Under the pieces are notes generated by a model. It did not search any database and had not been told where the DNA came from. It worked only from the letters and a program-made list of their open reading frames with translations. DNA of 64,000 nt from Fen-1258 sp964441505 (lineage in GTDB: Bacteria; Bacteroidota; Ignavibacteria; Ignavibacteriales; Melioribacteraceae). The position numbers and the translations under genes are program-made. Below are positions 17,680-26,725 of this stretch, piece after piece. The stretch spans positions 13,488 through 77,487 of the forward strand of contig CAYTUV010000016.1 in NCBI GenBank assembly GCA_964441505.1, given 5' to 3'. Every line of letters starts with the position of its first letter. The first letter of the stretch is position 1.

Positions 17680-18242
17680 TGGAAAAACAACACGGCGCAT
17701 CAGTAGAAAAAATTGGTATGGGTTTAATCTGTTCAGTTGAAACTTTCAAAAAGGGAAACATCTGTTTAGTAAAAAGAACTTTTGGATTCAATGGCTTATC
17801 GACTTATAATAGTGGCGAGGTTAGAAAGATTGAGTGCAAGTCAATGGAAAAATCTGATTACTGGATTGCAATAAATGGATTTATGGCTATTGATAAACTT
17901 TTTTTTGAGAGGGATTACTGGATTTACTTTGTAATTCTGCCTGAAAATATTGTTGTTATGACAAAAGCTTTGCCTTTTATAAAAGTACAATTAAAACTGG
18001 CTAAAGAAATGGATTTCTTAGAAGAGTTAGAGAATTGGGTAAAATCAACTAAACAACTTTCAAAGAAATCAGGCTTAAAATTTTTTCCAAGAATAAATAT
18101 CAAATTCAAGATGCCTTTGAGAAAACTTGTTGAATATATGACTTCTGAAAATTACAAAGGTGAATGGGATAAATCCGTTTCTGAAATTTGGCAAAATAAA
18201 AGTCAGTGGGAGTGCATATTCTCTGTTAAGGATGAAGATTAA
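17679..18242 (+). CDS. Hypothetical protein, possible nuclease subunit of an R-M system
   Basis: 187 residues, starting within the stop codon of the preceding gene. The core SGEVRKIECKSMEKSDYW contains an I-E-C-K-S stretch that could be the ExK half of a PD-(D/E)xK nuclease, with an acidic residue (E) a few positions before; the classical Asp is not obvious. The C-terminal part is rich in Lys and Trp. I do not recognise the family. Its 3' end overlaps the convergent nucleotidyltransferase gene by four bases. The nuclease idea is inference from the motif and the methyltransferase nearby. Confidence 0.6.
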   Translation: MEKQHGASVEKIGMGLICSVETFKKGNICLVKRTFGFNGLSTYNSGEVRKIECKSMEKSDYWIAINGFMAIDKLFFERDYWIYFVILPENIVVMTKALPFIKVQLKLAKEMDFLEELENWVKSTKQLSKKSGLKFFPRINIKFKMPLRKLVEYMTSENYKGEWDKSVSEIWQNKSQWECIFSVKDED

Positions 18243-18559
18243 TAAATTTCAAAATTAGGAATTACTTCCAACTCAAAATCATCTTCAAAAAAGAATTGAA
18301 AATCTATGATACGATTATTCCATTTAGGTTTCTGCTTTTCAGAAGTAAAATGAGAATGAAAACTCTCTGTAAATTGAATTGATGTTTTGCCTTTTATTTT
18401 AGGAATAATCAAAGCAATATCCAAATCGCTTTTAGAATTTGCATTTCCTTTTGCTTCACTTCCAATTACAAATGCTTTAAGAATTTTCGGGCGAATAGAT
18501 TTTGTTAAATTATGACGAAGTTCCTTTTTTAAAAATGTTACTGAAGGATATTTTTCCAT
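18239..18559 (-). CDS. Nucleotidyltransferase-domain protein (MNT type)
   Basis: 106 residues containing FVIGSEAKGNANSKSDLDIALIIP, the G-S-x(9-11)-D-x-D signature of small pol-beta-like nucleotidyltransferases, and a third acidic position in IIDFQFFFE. Such small MNT proteins are usually antitoxins of HEPN/MNT pairs or part of abortive-infection modules. No HEPN partner is visible next to it. It overlaps the preceding plus-strand gene by four bases at the 3' ends. The start ATG lies very close to the broken 5' end of the methyltransferase on the other strand. Confidence 0.75.
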   Translation of the reverse strand: MEKYPSVTFLKKELRHNLTKSIRPKILKAFVIGSEAKGNANSKSDLDIALIIPKIKGKTSIQFTESFHSHFTSEKQKPKWNNRIIDFQFFFEDDFELEVIPNFEIY

Positions 18560-18569
18560 TTCACAAAAT

Positions 18570-20072
18570 ATTCATTTAAAGCTTTGGAATGCAGTAAAAA
18601 TAGGAAAGCAAATTTTAAATAAAGAATATTTAGCTGAAGAATACTGTGCTTTATTAGTTCTCGCCAAATAAAAAGAGAGTTTAAATCACACCAAGACACG
18701 AATTGGTTATACCTATTGTCCTATCTGTGAAAAGTCTACAAAAGATTATGGAGGCAAAAAGCATTTATATCACGAATATGGTACACTAATTTCAGATGTC
18801 TGGAGAGACATTACATATAGCCAAAATGAAATTCCGACTTCCATCATTGAAAGACTATGTGATTTATTTGGTATAAATACTCATCCCGGATTAAATGTTT
18901 ATGATCTTCGCAAGACAAAGATAGCCAATACCACCATAAGTGAACCTCACATTTCATTTTTCCCTAAATACAATGAAAGTGATATTTCAATAAAAATTAA
19001 TTCCAAGCTGATTAACGAAGATTGTATAAATTCACTACAAAAGATACCCGATTCATCGGTTGATTTTTGTTTTGCGGATCCTCCTTATAATCTTTCAAAA
19101 AAATATGACTCTTGGGATGATAACTTAGAACTCAGTGAATATTTTAATTGGTGTTCTAAGTGGATTAATGAACTAATGAGAGTTTTGAAACCTGGTAGAT
19201 TTTTAGCTTTGTTAAATATTCCCTTATGGACAATGCGTTACTACTCTATTTTGAAAGAACAATATCATTTTGTTGATTGGATTGTATGGGAAAGTCTTAG
19301 TATGCCCGTAAGAATGATAATGCCTTCTCATTATTCTATCTTAGTATTTTCAAAAGGTTCTCCAATCATTTATCCTGCATTTAACCGCGATGCCTATTCT
19401 GATTTAGAAGCAGATTCTCTAAAATCACTGCGTGAAGATTATTGTTTGCGTTCAAATTGTATTAATTATCGAAATAAAAATAATATTCTTGATAAAACAC
19501 CTATTACAAATTTATGGTGGGATATTCATAGACTTAAGCACAACACTAGAAGAGTTGATCACCCTACTCAATTACCACCCAAATTAATGTTTCGTTTAAT
19601 TTCATTATTTACAAATGAGAAAGAAATTGTTCTTGATCCATTCAATGGGTCTGGCACATCTACACTATCTGCGGAAATTTTAAACAGAAAATTTATTGGA
19701 ATCGAGAAATCACTAAATTATTATTCTCTTTCATTAAAAAGACACGAAGAATTAAGAAGTGGGATTGATCCATTTGGCAAACAGAATGGCACTCCTCTAT
19801 CAAAAAACACTTATGTCCCTCGTCTTAAAAAACAAAAATATATTGTTAGCAAGAAAATTTTACAACTCGACGTGAAAGAAATTGCCAAAGTTCTTGGTCA
19901 TATTCCAACTAAAGAGGAAGTAGAAAAATATAGCAAATATCCAATTGGATATTTTGATAACTATTTTATTAATTGGGCTGAAGTTTGTGCTGCTGCTCGA
20001 ACCACCGGGATGGTCGAGGATAAGATAGTTAAGTCTATAAAACATAAAAAAGATCAATTAAGTATTTTTTAA
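18570..20072 (+). pseudogene. Beta-class DNA methyltransferase with an in-frame stop and no start codon
   Basis: One reading frame runs from about 18570 to the TAA at 20070-20072, interrupted by a single TAA at 18669-18671. Before the stop it reads IHLKLWNAVKIGKQIL...LVLAK, after it KESLNHTKTRIGYTYCPIC; removing six bases would restore LAKESLN. The second part has a zinc-ribbon-like CPIC (18717-18728), motif IV DPPY (19077-19088) and, later, motif I DPFNGSGT (19635-19658). This order, IV before I, marks a beta-class N4-cytosine/N6-adenine methyltransferase. No ATG, GTG or TTG precedes the DPPY motif in frame; an ATG at 19176 would skip it. It is therefore probably inactive, unless the stop is a sequencing error. 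Confidence 0.7.
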
Positions 20073-20116
20073 TTCGGATCTACTAAAAGCCAAGCAAATG
20101 GACGCCGTTAATAGAT

Positions 20117-20650
20117 TTATGAATCTATTCCGTTTCTCGAAAGAATTCCTTTTTGATAATAGTGCTTCACTTCTTTCATTTCGGTTACTAAGTCGGCTCG
20201 GTCTATAAGAACATCGGGACAATATCTTCCCGTTAGAATCAGTTCTACATTCTGGGGTTTAGTTTCGAGGAATGGTAAAACATCTTCAACGGTGAAAAGC
20301 CCGAAATAGATGGCAACACAAATTTCATCAAGAATGATCAGATCATAATTTCCGCTAAGCATTTTTTCTTTTGCAGTTTTTAGTGCATGCTTCGCTTTAT
20401 CAATCTCCTCCTGGGGCGGTGTTTCTCTTTTGAATACATAATCATCCTTGCCGACTTTCTCAATCGTAATCCAATCACTCAATTGTCTAAGGCTGTTTGA
20501 TTCATTATATGGAAAATCTTTCATGAATTGAATTATGTAAGTACTTAAACCGGCCCCCGCAGCCCTAACAGCCTGACCGATCGCTGCAGTTGTTTTTCCT
20601 TTCCCGTTACCGGTATAAATTTGGATGAATCCTCTGGTAAGTTTTTTCAT
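20117..20650 (-). CDS. cobO: Cob(I)yrinic acid a,c-diamide adenosyltransferase
   Basis: 177 residues with the P-loop GNGKGKTTAAIGQA (about 14-27), the DEICVAI stretch in the middle and the ending LTGRYCPDVLIDRADLVTEM. This is the CobO/BtuR/CobA adenosyltransferase, which puts the adenosyl group on cobalamin precursors using ATP. The length is normal. Its last 43 codons are duplicated at 17191-17322. It starts four bases into the end of the DUF1289 gene. No cobalamin riboswitch is evident upstream, and no other cobalamin gene is in the window, so a salvage role is possible. Confidence 0.93.
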   Translation of the reverse strand: MKKLTRGFIQIYTGNGKGKTTAAIGQAVRAAGAGLSTYIIQFMKDFPYNESNSLRQLSDWITIEKVGKDDYVFKRETPPQEEIDKAKHALKTAKEKMLSGNYDLIILDEICVAIYFGLFTVEDVLPFLETKPQNVELILTGRYCPDVLIDRADLVTEMKEVKHYYQKGILSRNGIDS

Positions 20651-20850
20651 TGAAGCATCTGTTTATTTTCTTGTGAGGATGATTTTCTTGCCTCTACCTT
20701 TCGCATTATATCCTTTCTTATCTCGTTCGAGGAGTGAGTCCATTGTATGATCTCTTCAATCGTCCTGAAGCAACCATTGCATAGCTGAGTAACTGGATCC
20801 ATAATACAATGCTTATTGCAGGGGGAAGATTGTGTTTGATTGGAAAGCAT
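20647..20850 (-). CDS. DUF1289 domain protein
   Basis: 67 residues. The core SPCNKHCIMDPVTQLCNGCF followed by RTIEEIIQW matches DUF1289: SPC-x(3)-C-x(8)-C-x-GC-x-RT-x-x-E. The four cysteines suggest a small zinc or iron-sulfur site. Function is unknown; members often sit next to oxidoreductase or cofactor genes. It overlaps cobO by four bases and is probably co-transcribed with it. Confidence 0.85.
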   Translation of the reverse strand: MLSNQTQSSPCNKHCIMDPVTQLCNGCFRTIEEIIQWTHSSNEIRKDIMRKVEARKSSSQENKQMLQ

Positions 20851-20927
20851 CTATTTCCTTTCTTGATCTACTTTCATCACATACTAGTGTAAAGGATGTT
20901 TTTACAAAAAAAATTTCCAATTGGAGA

Positions 20928-20957
20928 AAAAAAGGCGGAAATAAAATCCGCCTTTTT
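20928..20957 (-). terminator. Rho-independent terminator of the S46 peptidase gene
   Basis: AAAAAGGCGGA, loop, TCCGCCTTTTT: a six-base GC-rich stem (GGCGGA at 20934-20939, TCCGCC at 20947-20952) flanked by A and T runs. It lies 14 bases after the stop of the minus-strand peptidase gene. The A/T runs on both sides allow it to work in both directions. Confidence 0.8.
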
Positions 20958-20970
20958 GAAATTACCGAAA

Positions 20971-23109
20971 CTATTCCATTTTGCCGTCTTGAAGCTCCTT
21001 GATGAGCCGATCGGTTTTGAAAAAATACTTCAATGCCTCTATCAGCCCTTTCGAATCCACAGCAACTGTACGGTTGACCTCGGGTAGAAAAATAAAATCA
21101 CCGGCAAGACTCTCAAGATTACCGTCAAAGACTAATCCCACTACTTCCTTTTCTGAGTTGATTACGGAACTGCCGGAGTTACCCCCCACAATATCGTTGG
21201 TCGAGGCAAAATCCACGTTTGTGGCAAGATCGAATCCCTCTGGAATTCGCTGGAATCGTGGATGCAGTCCCCATGGATAATCTTTTTTATTAAATGAATT
21301 CCACCGATCATACATTCCATAAAAAGTTGTTTTGCCCGGCGCGATCGTTCCATTGTATTCATATCCTTCAATTCGTCCATCTGATATACGCAGGGTTCCG
21401 GTAGCATCCGGGGAAAGCTCATCACCATAAACCTGATAACAAACTTCTCCAAGAAGCTGATTCAATACTGTAAGAGTATTATTAATTTCAGTCATCTTGG
21501 CGCGCATCTCTTTCAGTTTACTTTGAGTGCTCAGCAAGAAATAGATAAATGGATCTCCCAAGGTGAGAATTTCATCAGGCGATTTCTTCATCAGTTCATC
21601 AAATTTTTCTTTTGATGTGAGGAATGAATTATTCATCACCATCGCGGCTGCTTCGTTACCCTTAGCCATCCCATACATTCTTTGTACAACCGGATGTGTA
21701 TCACCCAAAATAGAACGAATAATATTTGCCTGTGCTCTGACCAATTTGGTTTGCATTTCCTCATCAATCGTTGATGGGTAAATACTCTTTATAGTTTCAT
21801 CAAGTTTATCAGCTTTGTAACCGGCCTCGCGCTTATCTTCGGTTAATTTCATCTGCTCTGCATATTCAATAACCTTTTCTGCAACCGAATAATAAACTGT
21901 ACTGCTTCTCGGATTGTATGCAAATGCTGTGGCTTCATCAACATATTTTCTTAATTCATCCAGATTATTTTTAATTGCATCCCACACATGACCATATTTT
22001 GCTTTCAGTTCAGGATCAGCATTTACTTTTGCGCGAAGATTCTTTTCAAAATCTATTTTCTTGGCCATAACGTATTCATCACGCAAGCCCATATATCTGC
22101 CAGCATAAGATTTTCTTCCATTGCCGATTCCCATAACCATATTAAGCAGTTCGGTGTATCTCTCCGGATGACTTTGAAACAATTCGAAGTAGACTTTATA
22201 AATTTCATTCTGCTGAAGAAGCGTGTATTTATAATTTTTATCGCGGAAAAATTCCAGCTGGGCAACAGAGTAGAGTCTTTGTGTCCTTCCAGGATTTCCG
22301 ATTACGAAAATCGGTTCACCTTCCTTTGCACCCTCTTTACTCCATCTGAAAAAATTATCGGCTTTAACCGGTCTATCATTTTCATATGCACGGAAGAACA
22401 TGAAATCAAGTTCGTATCGGGGATAGGTAAAATTGTCCCAATCCCAGCCCGTGGAAGCAATCTGAAAATCCGGAGCCATGACAAGGCGGATATCATCATA
22501 ACGCTTGTAACCGTACATTGAGTACTTGCCGCCATTGTAAAGCTGCACTACCCTGCATGACAGCCCGGAATCTTTAGAATATTTATACTCAAGTTCTTTG
22601 ATCTTATCATTCCGCAGTTTTACTTTCTCGTTATTATCTTTACCTGTTTTCATGGCATTGAGTACTTCTTTGGTCACATCTTCAATCATAACCAGTTGAT
22701 CGACAAATAATCTTGAGACTTTTATCTCTTCAGCCATTGTTTTCGCATAGAACCCATCACGCAGATAATCTTCACCTTTCGGAGAAAGTGCCGGTAATGA
22801 ATTCCTACCGCAGTGATGATTTGTCATTATCAAACCATCCGCAGAAACAAAGGCCGCCGAACACCCTCCGCCAAACGAAAGCGCTGACATCTGTACATCT
22901 TTTAGCCAATCTGTCGATGGACGGAATCCGTATTCTTTCTTAAAAACATCCACGGGTACATCATCGAAGGTCCACATCTTACCCATATCCTTCAATGATG
23001 ATTCAACTTTCGACAGATCACGCGGTTCATAAATTGATTGTGCAGTAATCGAAAGAGTGAAGAAAGCTAACAACAGACTTACAATGCACAAAATTTTTTT
23101 GTTCTTCAT
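20971..23109 (-). CDS. S46-family dipeptidyl-peptidase (DPP7/DPP11 type)
   Basis: 712 residues from the chosen start: signal peptide (cleavage after about residue 23, TAQ), then a chymotrypsin-like domain with TNHHCG (H98-H99-C100) and GGNSGSSVIN, where S645 is the likely nucleophile, split by a large helical domain as in DPP7/DPP11. S46 enzymes release dipeptides in the periplasm and are characteristic of Bacteroidota. Gly663 in FDGN is, as far as I recall, the position where DPP11 has Arg, which would favour DPP7-like hydrophobic specificity. I chose the ATG at 23107-23109 with GAGGTGG before it over a frame extension of 15 codons. Confidence 0.9.
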   Translation of the reverse strand: MKNKKILCIVSLLLAFFTLSITAQSIYEPRDLSKVESSLKDMGKMWTFDDVPVDVFKKEYGFRPSTDWLKDVQMSALSFGGGCSAAFVSADGLIMTNHHCGRNSLPALSPKGEDYLRDGFYAKTMAEEIKVSRLFVDQLVMIEDVTKEVLNAMKTGKDNNEKVKLRNDKIKELEYKYSKDSGLSCRVVQLYNGGKYSMYGYKRYDDIRLVMAPDFQIASTGWDWDNFTYPRYELDFMFFRAYENDRPVKADNFFRWSKEGAKEGEPIFVIGNPGRTQRLYSVAQLEFFRDKNYKYTLLQQNEIYKVYFELFQSHPERYTELLNMVMGIGNGRKSYAGRYMGLRDEYVMAKKIDFEKNLRAKVNADPELKAKYGHVWDAIKNNLDELRKYVDEATAFAYNPRSSTVYYSVAEKVIEYAEQMKLTEDKREAGYKADKLDETIKSIYPSTIDEEMQTKLVRAQANIIRSILGDTHPVVQRMYGMAKGNEAAAMVMNNSFLTSKEKFDELMKKSPDEILTLGDPFIYFLLSTQSKLKEMRAKMTEINNTLTVLNQLLGEVCYQVYGDELSPDATGTLRISDGRIEGYEYNGTIAPGKTTFYGMYDRWNSFNKKDYPWGLHPRFQRIPEGFDLATNVDFASTNDIVGGNSGSSVINSEKEVVGLVFDGNLESLAGDFIFLPEVNRTVAVDSKGLIEALKYFFKTDRLIKELQDGKME

Positions 23110-23238
23110 TTCCACCTCAGATAAGTAAAATATTATTATTACGAAAGTCGTCACTTATCAAGATAAATACAAATCCCTTCCATTTAATATAGGGAAAGGT
23201 CATAGACCCTTCTCTTTGTTCTTCCTAAAAACAAAGAT

Positions 23239-23267
23239 ACTTCCTATGGATTCTTTCTGTAGGAAGT
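23239..23267. terminator. Stem-loop after the aspartase fusion gene
   Basis: ACTTCCTA (23239-23246) and TAGGAAGT (23260-23267) form a perfect eight-base stem with a 13-base loop. It lies 46-74 bases beyond the stop of the minus-strand aspartase gene. There is no clear T run after it in that direction, so it may be a weak terminator or a processing structure. Confidence 0.4.
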
Positions 23268-23312
23268 GGGGCTTTCATTTTTTCGTTTTGGAAAGATATG
23301 ATTAATCTTATA

Positions 23313-25178
23313 CTATTTATACTGCGTCCCGATCATGTTCTCGGGAGAAAGAAATCTATCGAGTTCTTCTTTGGAAGGAAGTTTTTTCTCAAGCACCAGT
23401 TCGTAAACACCCCGGTTAGTCTCAAGTGCTTCTTTAGCTAACTGAGTTGATGCTTCATAGCCTAAAATTGGATTTAATGCTGTAACCAGACCGATACTAT
23501 TCATCACAAGATCGCGGCAATGTTTTTCGTTAGCCGTAATTCCATCAATGCATTTGTATTTCAAAGTGTTCATTCCATTCTTCAGCATCTCGGTAGATTC
23601 AAATATACTCTGGACAATCACAGGTTCCATAACATTAAGTTCAAGTTGTCCTGCTTCTGCAGCAAGTGTTACAGTCAAATCGTTGCCAATAACTTTGAAC
23701 GCAATTTGATTTACAACCTCCGGAATAACAGGATTAACTTTCCCGGGCATAATTGAAGAACCGGGTTGCATCGGCGGTAGATTAATCTCATTAAATCCTG
23801 TACGTGGACCGGAAGAGAGGAGCCGCAGATCGTTGCAGATTTTTGACAGCTTCACTGCGAGACGTTTAACAGCGGAGGAATACATTACGAATGCACCTGT
23901 GTCTTGTGTAGCTTCAACAAGGTTTGCAGCAAGCACTACATTCAATCCGGTTACTTCTCTCAAATGCTTCATACATTTTTCGCTATATCCCGGCTCAGCA
24001 CAAATTCCGGTACCTATTGCCGTTGCACCCATATTCACTTCAAGAAAAAGTTCTGCGTTCTGTTCTAATCTTTGGATCTCTTCTCCAAGTGTTACGGCGT
24101 AAGCCTCGAATGATTGTCCTAACGTCATTGGCACAGCATCCTGTAGCTGTGTTCTTCCCATCTTAATCACATGCGAAAATTCTTTCCCCTTCTGTCTGAA
24201 CGACTCGATTAATGATTTCAATACTTTAATAAGTTTTTTGTTGCTGTTGATCAGAGCGATTTTTATCGAGGTAGGATAAGCATCGTTAGTTGATTGGGAA
24301 AGGTTTACATGATTATTCGGATGGCAATATTTGTAATCACCTTTTTCATAGCCGAGAATCTCAAGTGCGCGGTTTGCAATAACCTCATTCGCATTCATGT
24401 TGGTCGAGGTACCTGCACCACCCTGAATCATATCTATCACAAAGTGTCCGTGATATTTTCCGCTGATGATTTCATGACATGCCTGAACGATTGCATCTGT
24501 GATAGGTCTGGAGAGAAGTCCTAAATCGTAATTTGCTTTTGCGGCAGCCATCTTCACTAATGCAAGCGCCTCAATAAGAACCGGATAGAACGAAAGAGCC
24601 ACACCGCTTATATTGAAATTTTCCAATCCGCGCATCGTTTGTATTCCGTAATAAACTTCATGCGGTACATCCCTGTCGCCAAGCAGATCGTGCTCGCTTC
24701 TTGTTCTGCCGGAACGGTATTGCGCACTAAGACTGATAACGCGTGTGTTGGCAAATTGCATTCTTCGGAAAATCACCTTTGCCATTCTCGAAAATATTTT
24801 TATTGGTATCTGGGGTTCAATTTTTTCCAGTTCAATAAATTTATCGGCAGATAATTGGAGAATGGTTGTGTTTATTGTTGCACGTGCTGAAGTAGAGTGC
24901 GGTGTATCGTCAATAAAAGCTCCCTCGCCAAAAAAATCGAGTTTAGTAAATATTGACAATCTTTTCTCTTCGCCAAATGGCGTTTTTTTAAATAGCTCAA
25001 CTTCACCATCATAAATTATATATAGGTTTTTTCTCGGATTATTCTCGATGTAAAGTAAATCGTTCTGAGGGTAAGTCTTCACCTCGAAGTTCTTAGAAAG
25101 CAGTTCGCTTTCCTGGTCATTTAGATCTCCGAACAATTCAACTTTCTTCAGAAATGTATTTATTTGCGCGACATTCAT
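23313..25178 (-). CDS. Aspartate ammonia-lyase with N-terminal cyclic-nucleotide-binding-like domain
   Basis: 621 residues. Residues 1 to about 130 are a CAP_ED/cNMP-binding-like domain (LYIIYDGEVELFKKTPFGEE, FFGEGAFIDDTPHSTSARAT). From about 165 on it is a complete fumarase/aspartase: QSTNDAYPTS, MGRTQLQDAVPMTLGQSFEA and the signature GSSIMPGKVNP (473-483, with S474 on the flexible catalytic loop). TQLQDAVPMTLG favours aspartase over fumarase, so the reaction is aspartate to fumarate plus ammonia. The phosphate-contacting Arg of the cNMP site appears replaced by His, so ligand binding is uncertain. I chose ATG at 25176-25178 with GGGAG ahead over a TTG seven codons upstream. Standard aspartases are about 470 residues. 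Confidence 0.88.
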   Translation of the reverse strand: MNVAQINTFLKKVELFGDLNDQESELLSKNFEVKTYPQNDLLYIENNPRKNLYIIYDGEVELFKKTPFGEEKRLSIFTKLDFFGEGAFIDDTPHSTSARATINTTILQLSADKFIELEKIEPQIPIKIFSRMAKVIFRRMQFANTRVISLSAQYRSGRTRSEHDLLGDRDVPHEVYYGIQTMRGLENFNISGVALSFYPVLIEALALVKMAAAKANYDLGLLSRPITDAIVQACHEIISGKYHGHFVIDMIQGGAGTSTNMNANEVIANRALEILGYEKGDYKYCHPNNHVNLSQSTNDAYPTSIKIALINSNKKLIKVLKSLIESFRQKGKEFSHVIKMGRTQLQDAVPMTLGQSFEAYAVTLGEEIQRLEQNAELFLEVNMGATAIGTGICAEPGYSEKCMKHLREVTGLNVVLAANLVEATQDTGAFVMYSSAVKRLAVKLSKICNDLRLLSSGPRTGFNEINLPPMQPGSSIMPGKVNPVIPEVVNQIAFKVIGNDLTVTLAAEAGQLELNVMEPVIVQSIFESTEMLKNGMNTLKYKCIDGITANEKHCRDLVMNSIGLVTALNPILGYEASTQLAKEALETNRGVYELVLEKKLPSKEELDRFLSPENMIGTQYK

Positions 25179-25375
25179 TAAAATTCTCCCGTCATTCAAA
25201 TTAGTGTTGCAAAAATTAGCTAGGTGCTATTGGTTTAGCAAATGTATTGTTAGAATGTCCGCCATTCTAATTAAATTTCTGTTGAATGTTTTATGCCGGG
25301 AAAGTAAGTTGAAGTAGTAGATGTAATGGTTGCTAACAAGATTAATCCTTTTCTTAATTATGAAGAGATACTCTA

Positions 25376-25795
25376 ATGGAAGAGAAAATTTTTGCAGATA
25401 AGTTAAATCAGCCCAAAGAGGATGATCTCAAAAATATTCTAGCTACCCGTTATAAGTTTTGGATTGAACTGCTAAAATTCGTTGAAACTCATTTTGGAGA
25501 GACTATAACCGAGTGGAAATTTTATGGTAATAAAAGCGGTTGGGTGCAGAAATTATTTCTTAAGAAAAGAAATCTCCTCTTCTTTTTACCATATAATAAA
25601 TTTTTCCGAATAGGAATGGTCTTTGGTGATAAAGCTGTAGTTGAAATTGTTAAAAGCGATCTGCCGAAAGAAATCATTGATGAAATTCAAAACACAAAAA
25701 AATATGCCGAAGGTAGAGGATTGAGAATTGATGTTAAGAATAAGACGGATTTAGAAATCGTTAAGAGACTTCTTCAAATTAAGGTAATGAATTAA
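25376..25795 (+). CDS. DUF3788 family protein
   Basis: 139 residues, single small domain. The stretch ITEWKFYGNKSGWVQKLFLKKRNLLFFLP, taken in parts (EWKFYG, SGW, LFFLP), is typical of DUF3788: an EW-x-FYG-x-K-x-GW motif followed by a hydrophobic strand. Function is unknown; the fold is related to small cytosolic proteins. It is an isolated gene with an ATG but only a weak ribosome site. No signal peptide. Confidence 0.7.
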   Translation: MEEKIFADKLNQPKEDDLKNILATRYKFWIELLKFVETHFGETITEWKFYGNKSGWVQKLFLKKRNLLFFLPYNKFFRIGMVFGDKAVVEIVKSDLPKEIIDEIQNTKKYAEGRGLRIDVKNKTDLEIVKRLLQIKVMN

Positions 25796-25988
25796 AGACT
25801 CGGCAGCATTTATTATGATTTTATTGTGTTATTGTACTTCACCAAATTACACCGCAGCATTTGGAGTAGATTTACTCCTGATTCTTTTCTACAAAGAACG
25901 AATTAAGCATTTGTTTTGGAAATGAATTTGTAAATTTGTCATCGAAAAATGAGTTGTAAACTATTTAACAAAAAATGAGTAAAAAATA

Positions 25989-26702
25989 ATGGGAAGAATT
26001 TTCGAAACAAGAAAACATGTAATGTTCGCACGTTATGCCAGAATGTCCAAGGCTTTTAATAGAGTCAGAAAAGAGATTGAGATCGCGGTAAAGGCAGGCG
26101 GACCGGACCATAAAGCAAACTCAAAACTTAGAATTGCAATGCAGAACGCTAAGAGCGTTAACATGCCGAAAGACAAAGTTGAAGCTGCTATTAAACGGGC
26201 TTCATCCAAGGATACTTCCGGCTATGTAGAAATTATTTATGAAGGATACGGACCCCATGGTATAGGCGTAGTTGTAGAATGTGCTACAGACAATCCAACC
26301 AGAACAGTTGCAAATGTGCGTCATAGTTTCAAAAAGTATGGCGGGTCGTTAGGAACAACCGGCTCAATAGCGTTCATGTTTGAAAGAAAAGGTTTGTTCA
26401 AAGCTGCAAAATCTGCCGCCGCCGATGTAGAGACTCTGGAACTGGAATTGATTGATGCTGGACTTGATGATCTATCCTATGACGATGAAAACCTTTATAT
26501 CTACGCCCCATTCCAGGAATACGGATCAATGCAAAAAGCCTTGGAAGAGAGAAATATAGAGATTACAGCGACCGAACTTCAGTATCTTCCGGTTAATTAT
26601 AAAGAATTATCGGATGAGCAGAAAAAGGAGGTCAATGAATTAATCGAAGCTCTTGAAGAGGATGATGACGTTCAGTCGGTCTATCACAATATGCAGCAGT
26701 AA
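25989..26702 (+). CDS. yebC: YebC/PmpR-family protein
   Basis: 237 residues with the conserved starting MGRIFETRKHVMFARYARMSKA, then NMPKDKVEAAIKRAS and YEGYGPHGIGVVVECATDN, all signatures of the YebC/TACO1 family. Members act as DNA-binding regulators or, as shown more recently, help ribosomes translate difficult stretches. The length is normal. The start MGRIFETRK differs slightly from the usual M(A)GHSKW, as seen in one branch of the family. It is followed by a good terminator shared with the tRNA gene. Confidence 0.92.
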   Translation: MGRIFETRKHVMFARYARMSKAFNRVRKEIEIAVKAGGPDHKANSKLRIAMQNAKSVNMPKDKVEAAIKRASSKDTSGYVEIIYEGYGPHGIGVVVECATDNPTRTVANVRHSFKKYGGSLGTTGSIAFMFERKGLFKAAKSAAADVETLELELIDAGLDDLSYDDENLYIYAPFQEYGSMQKALEERNIEITATELQYLPVNYKELSDEQKKEVNELIEALEEDDDVQSVYHNMQQ

Positions 26703-26725
26703 TTGATTTTTTCACTATATATAGT

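Larger units (their letters stand above)
17323..20250. mobile_element. Putative integrated island flanked by duplicated cobO 3' ends
   Basis: The segment is bounded by direct copies of the last 43 codons of cobO. It carries two coupled genes of unknown function (17383-18242), a nucleotidyltransferase gene (18239-18559) and a broken DNA methyltransferase (18570-20072), all more AT-rich-looking than the flanks. Defence-type cargo at a duplicated gene end suggests acquisition by site-specific or homologous recombination. No integrase or transposase is visible, so mobility by its own means is unproven. The 45-base identical block is the candidate attachment core. Confidence 0.6.

Noticed and set aside
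19176..20072. Intact DNA methyltransferase starting at ATG 19176
   Set aside because: This start skips the DPPY catalytic motif, which is present upstream in the same frame, so the true gene is longer and interrupted.
20651..20927. Cobalamin riboswitch upstream of cobO
   Set aside because: The cobO gene overlaps DUF1289 and no B12-box-like conserved core was found before it.
21988..22521. 177-codon plus-strand frame
   Set aside because: It is antisense to the conserved S46 peptidase, with no motif of its own.
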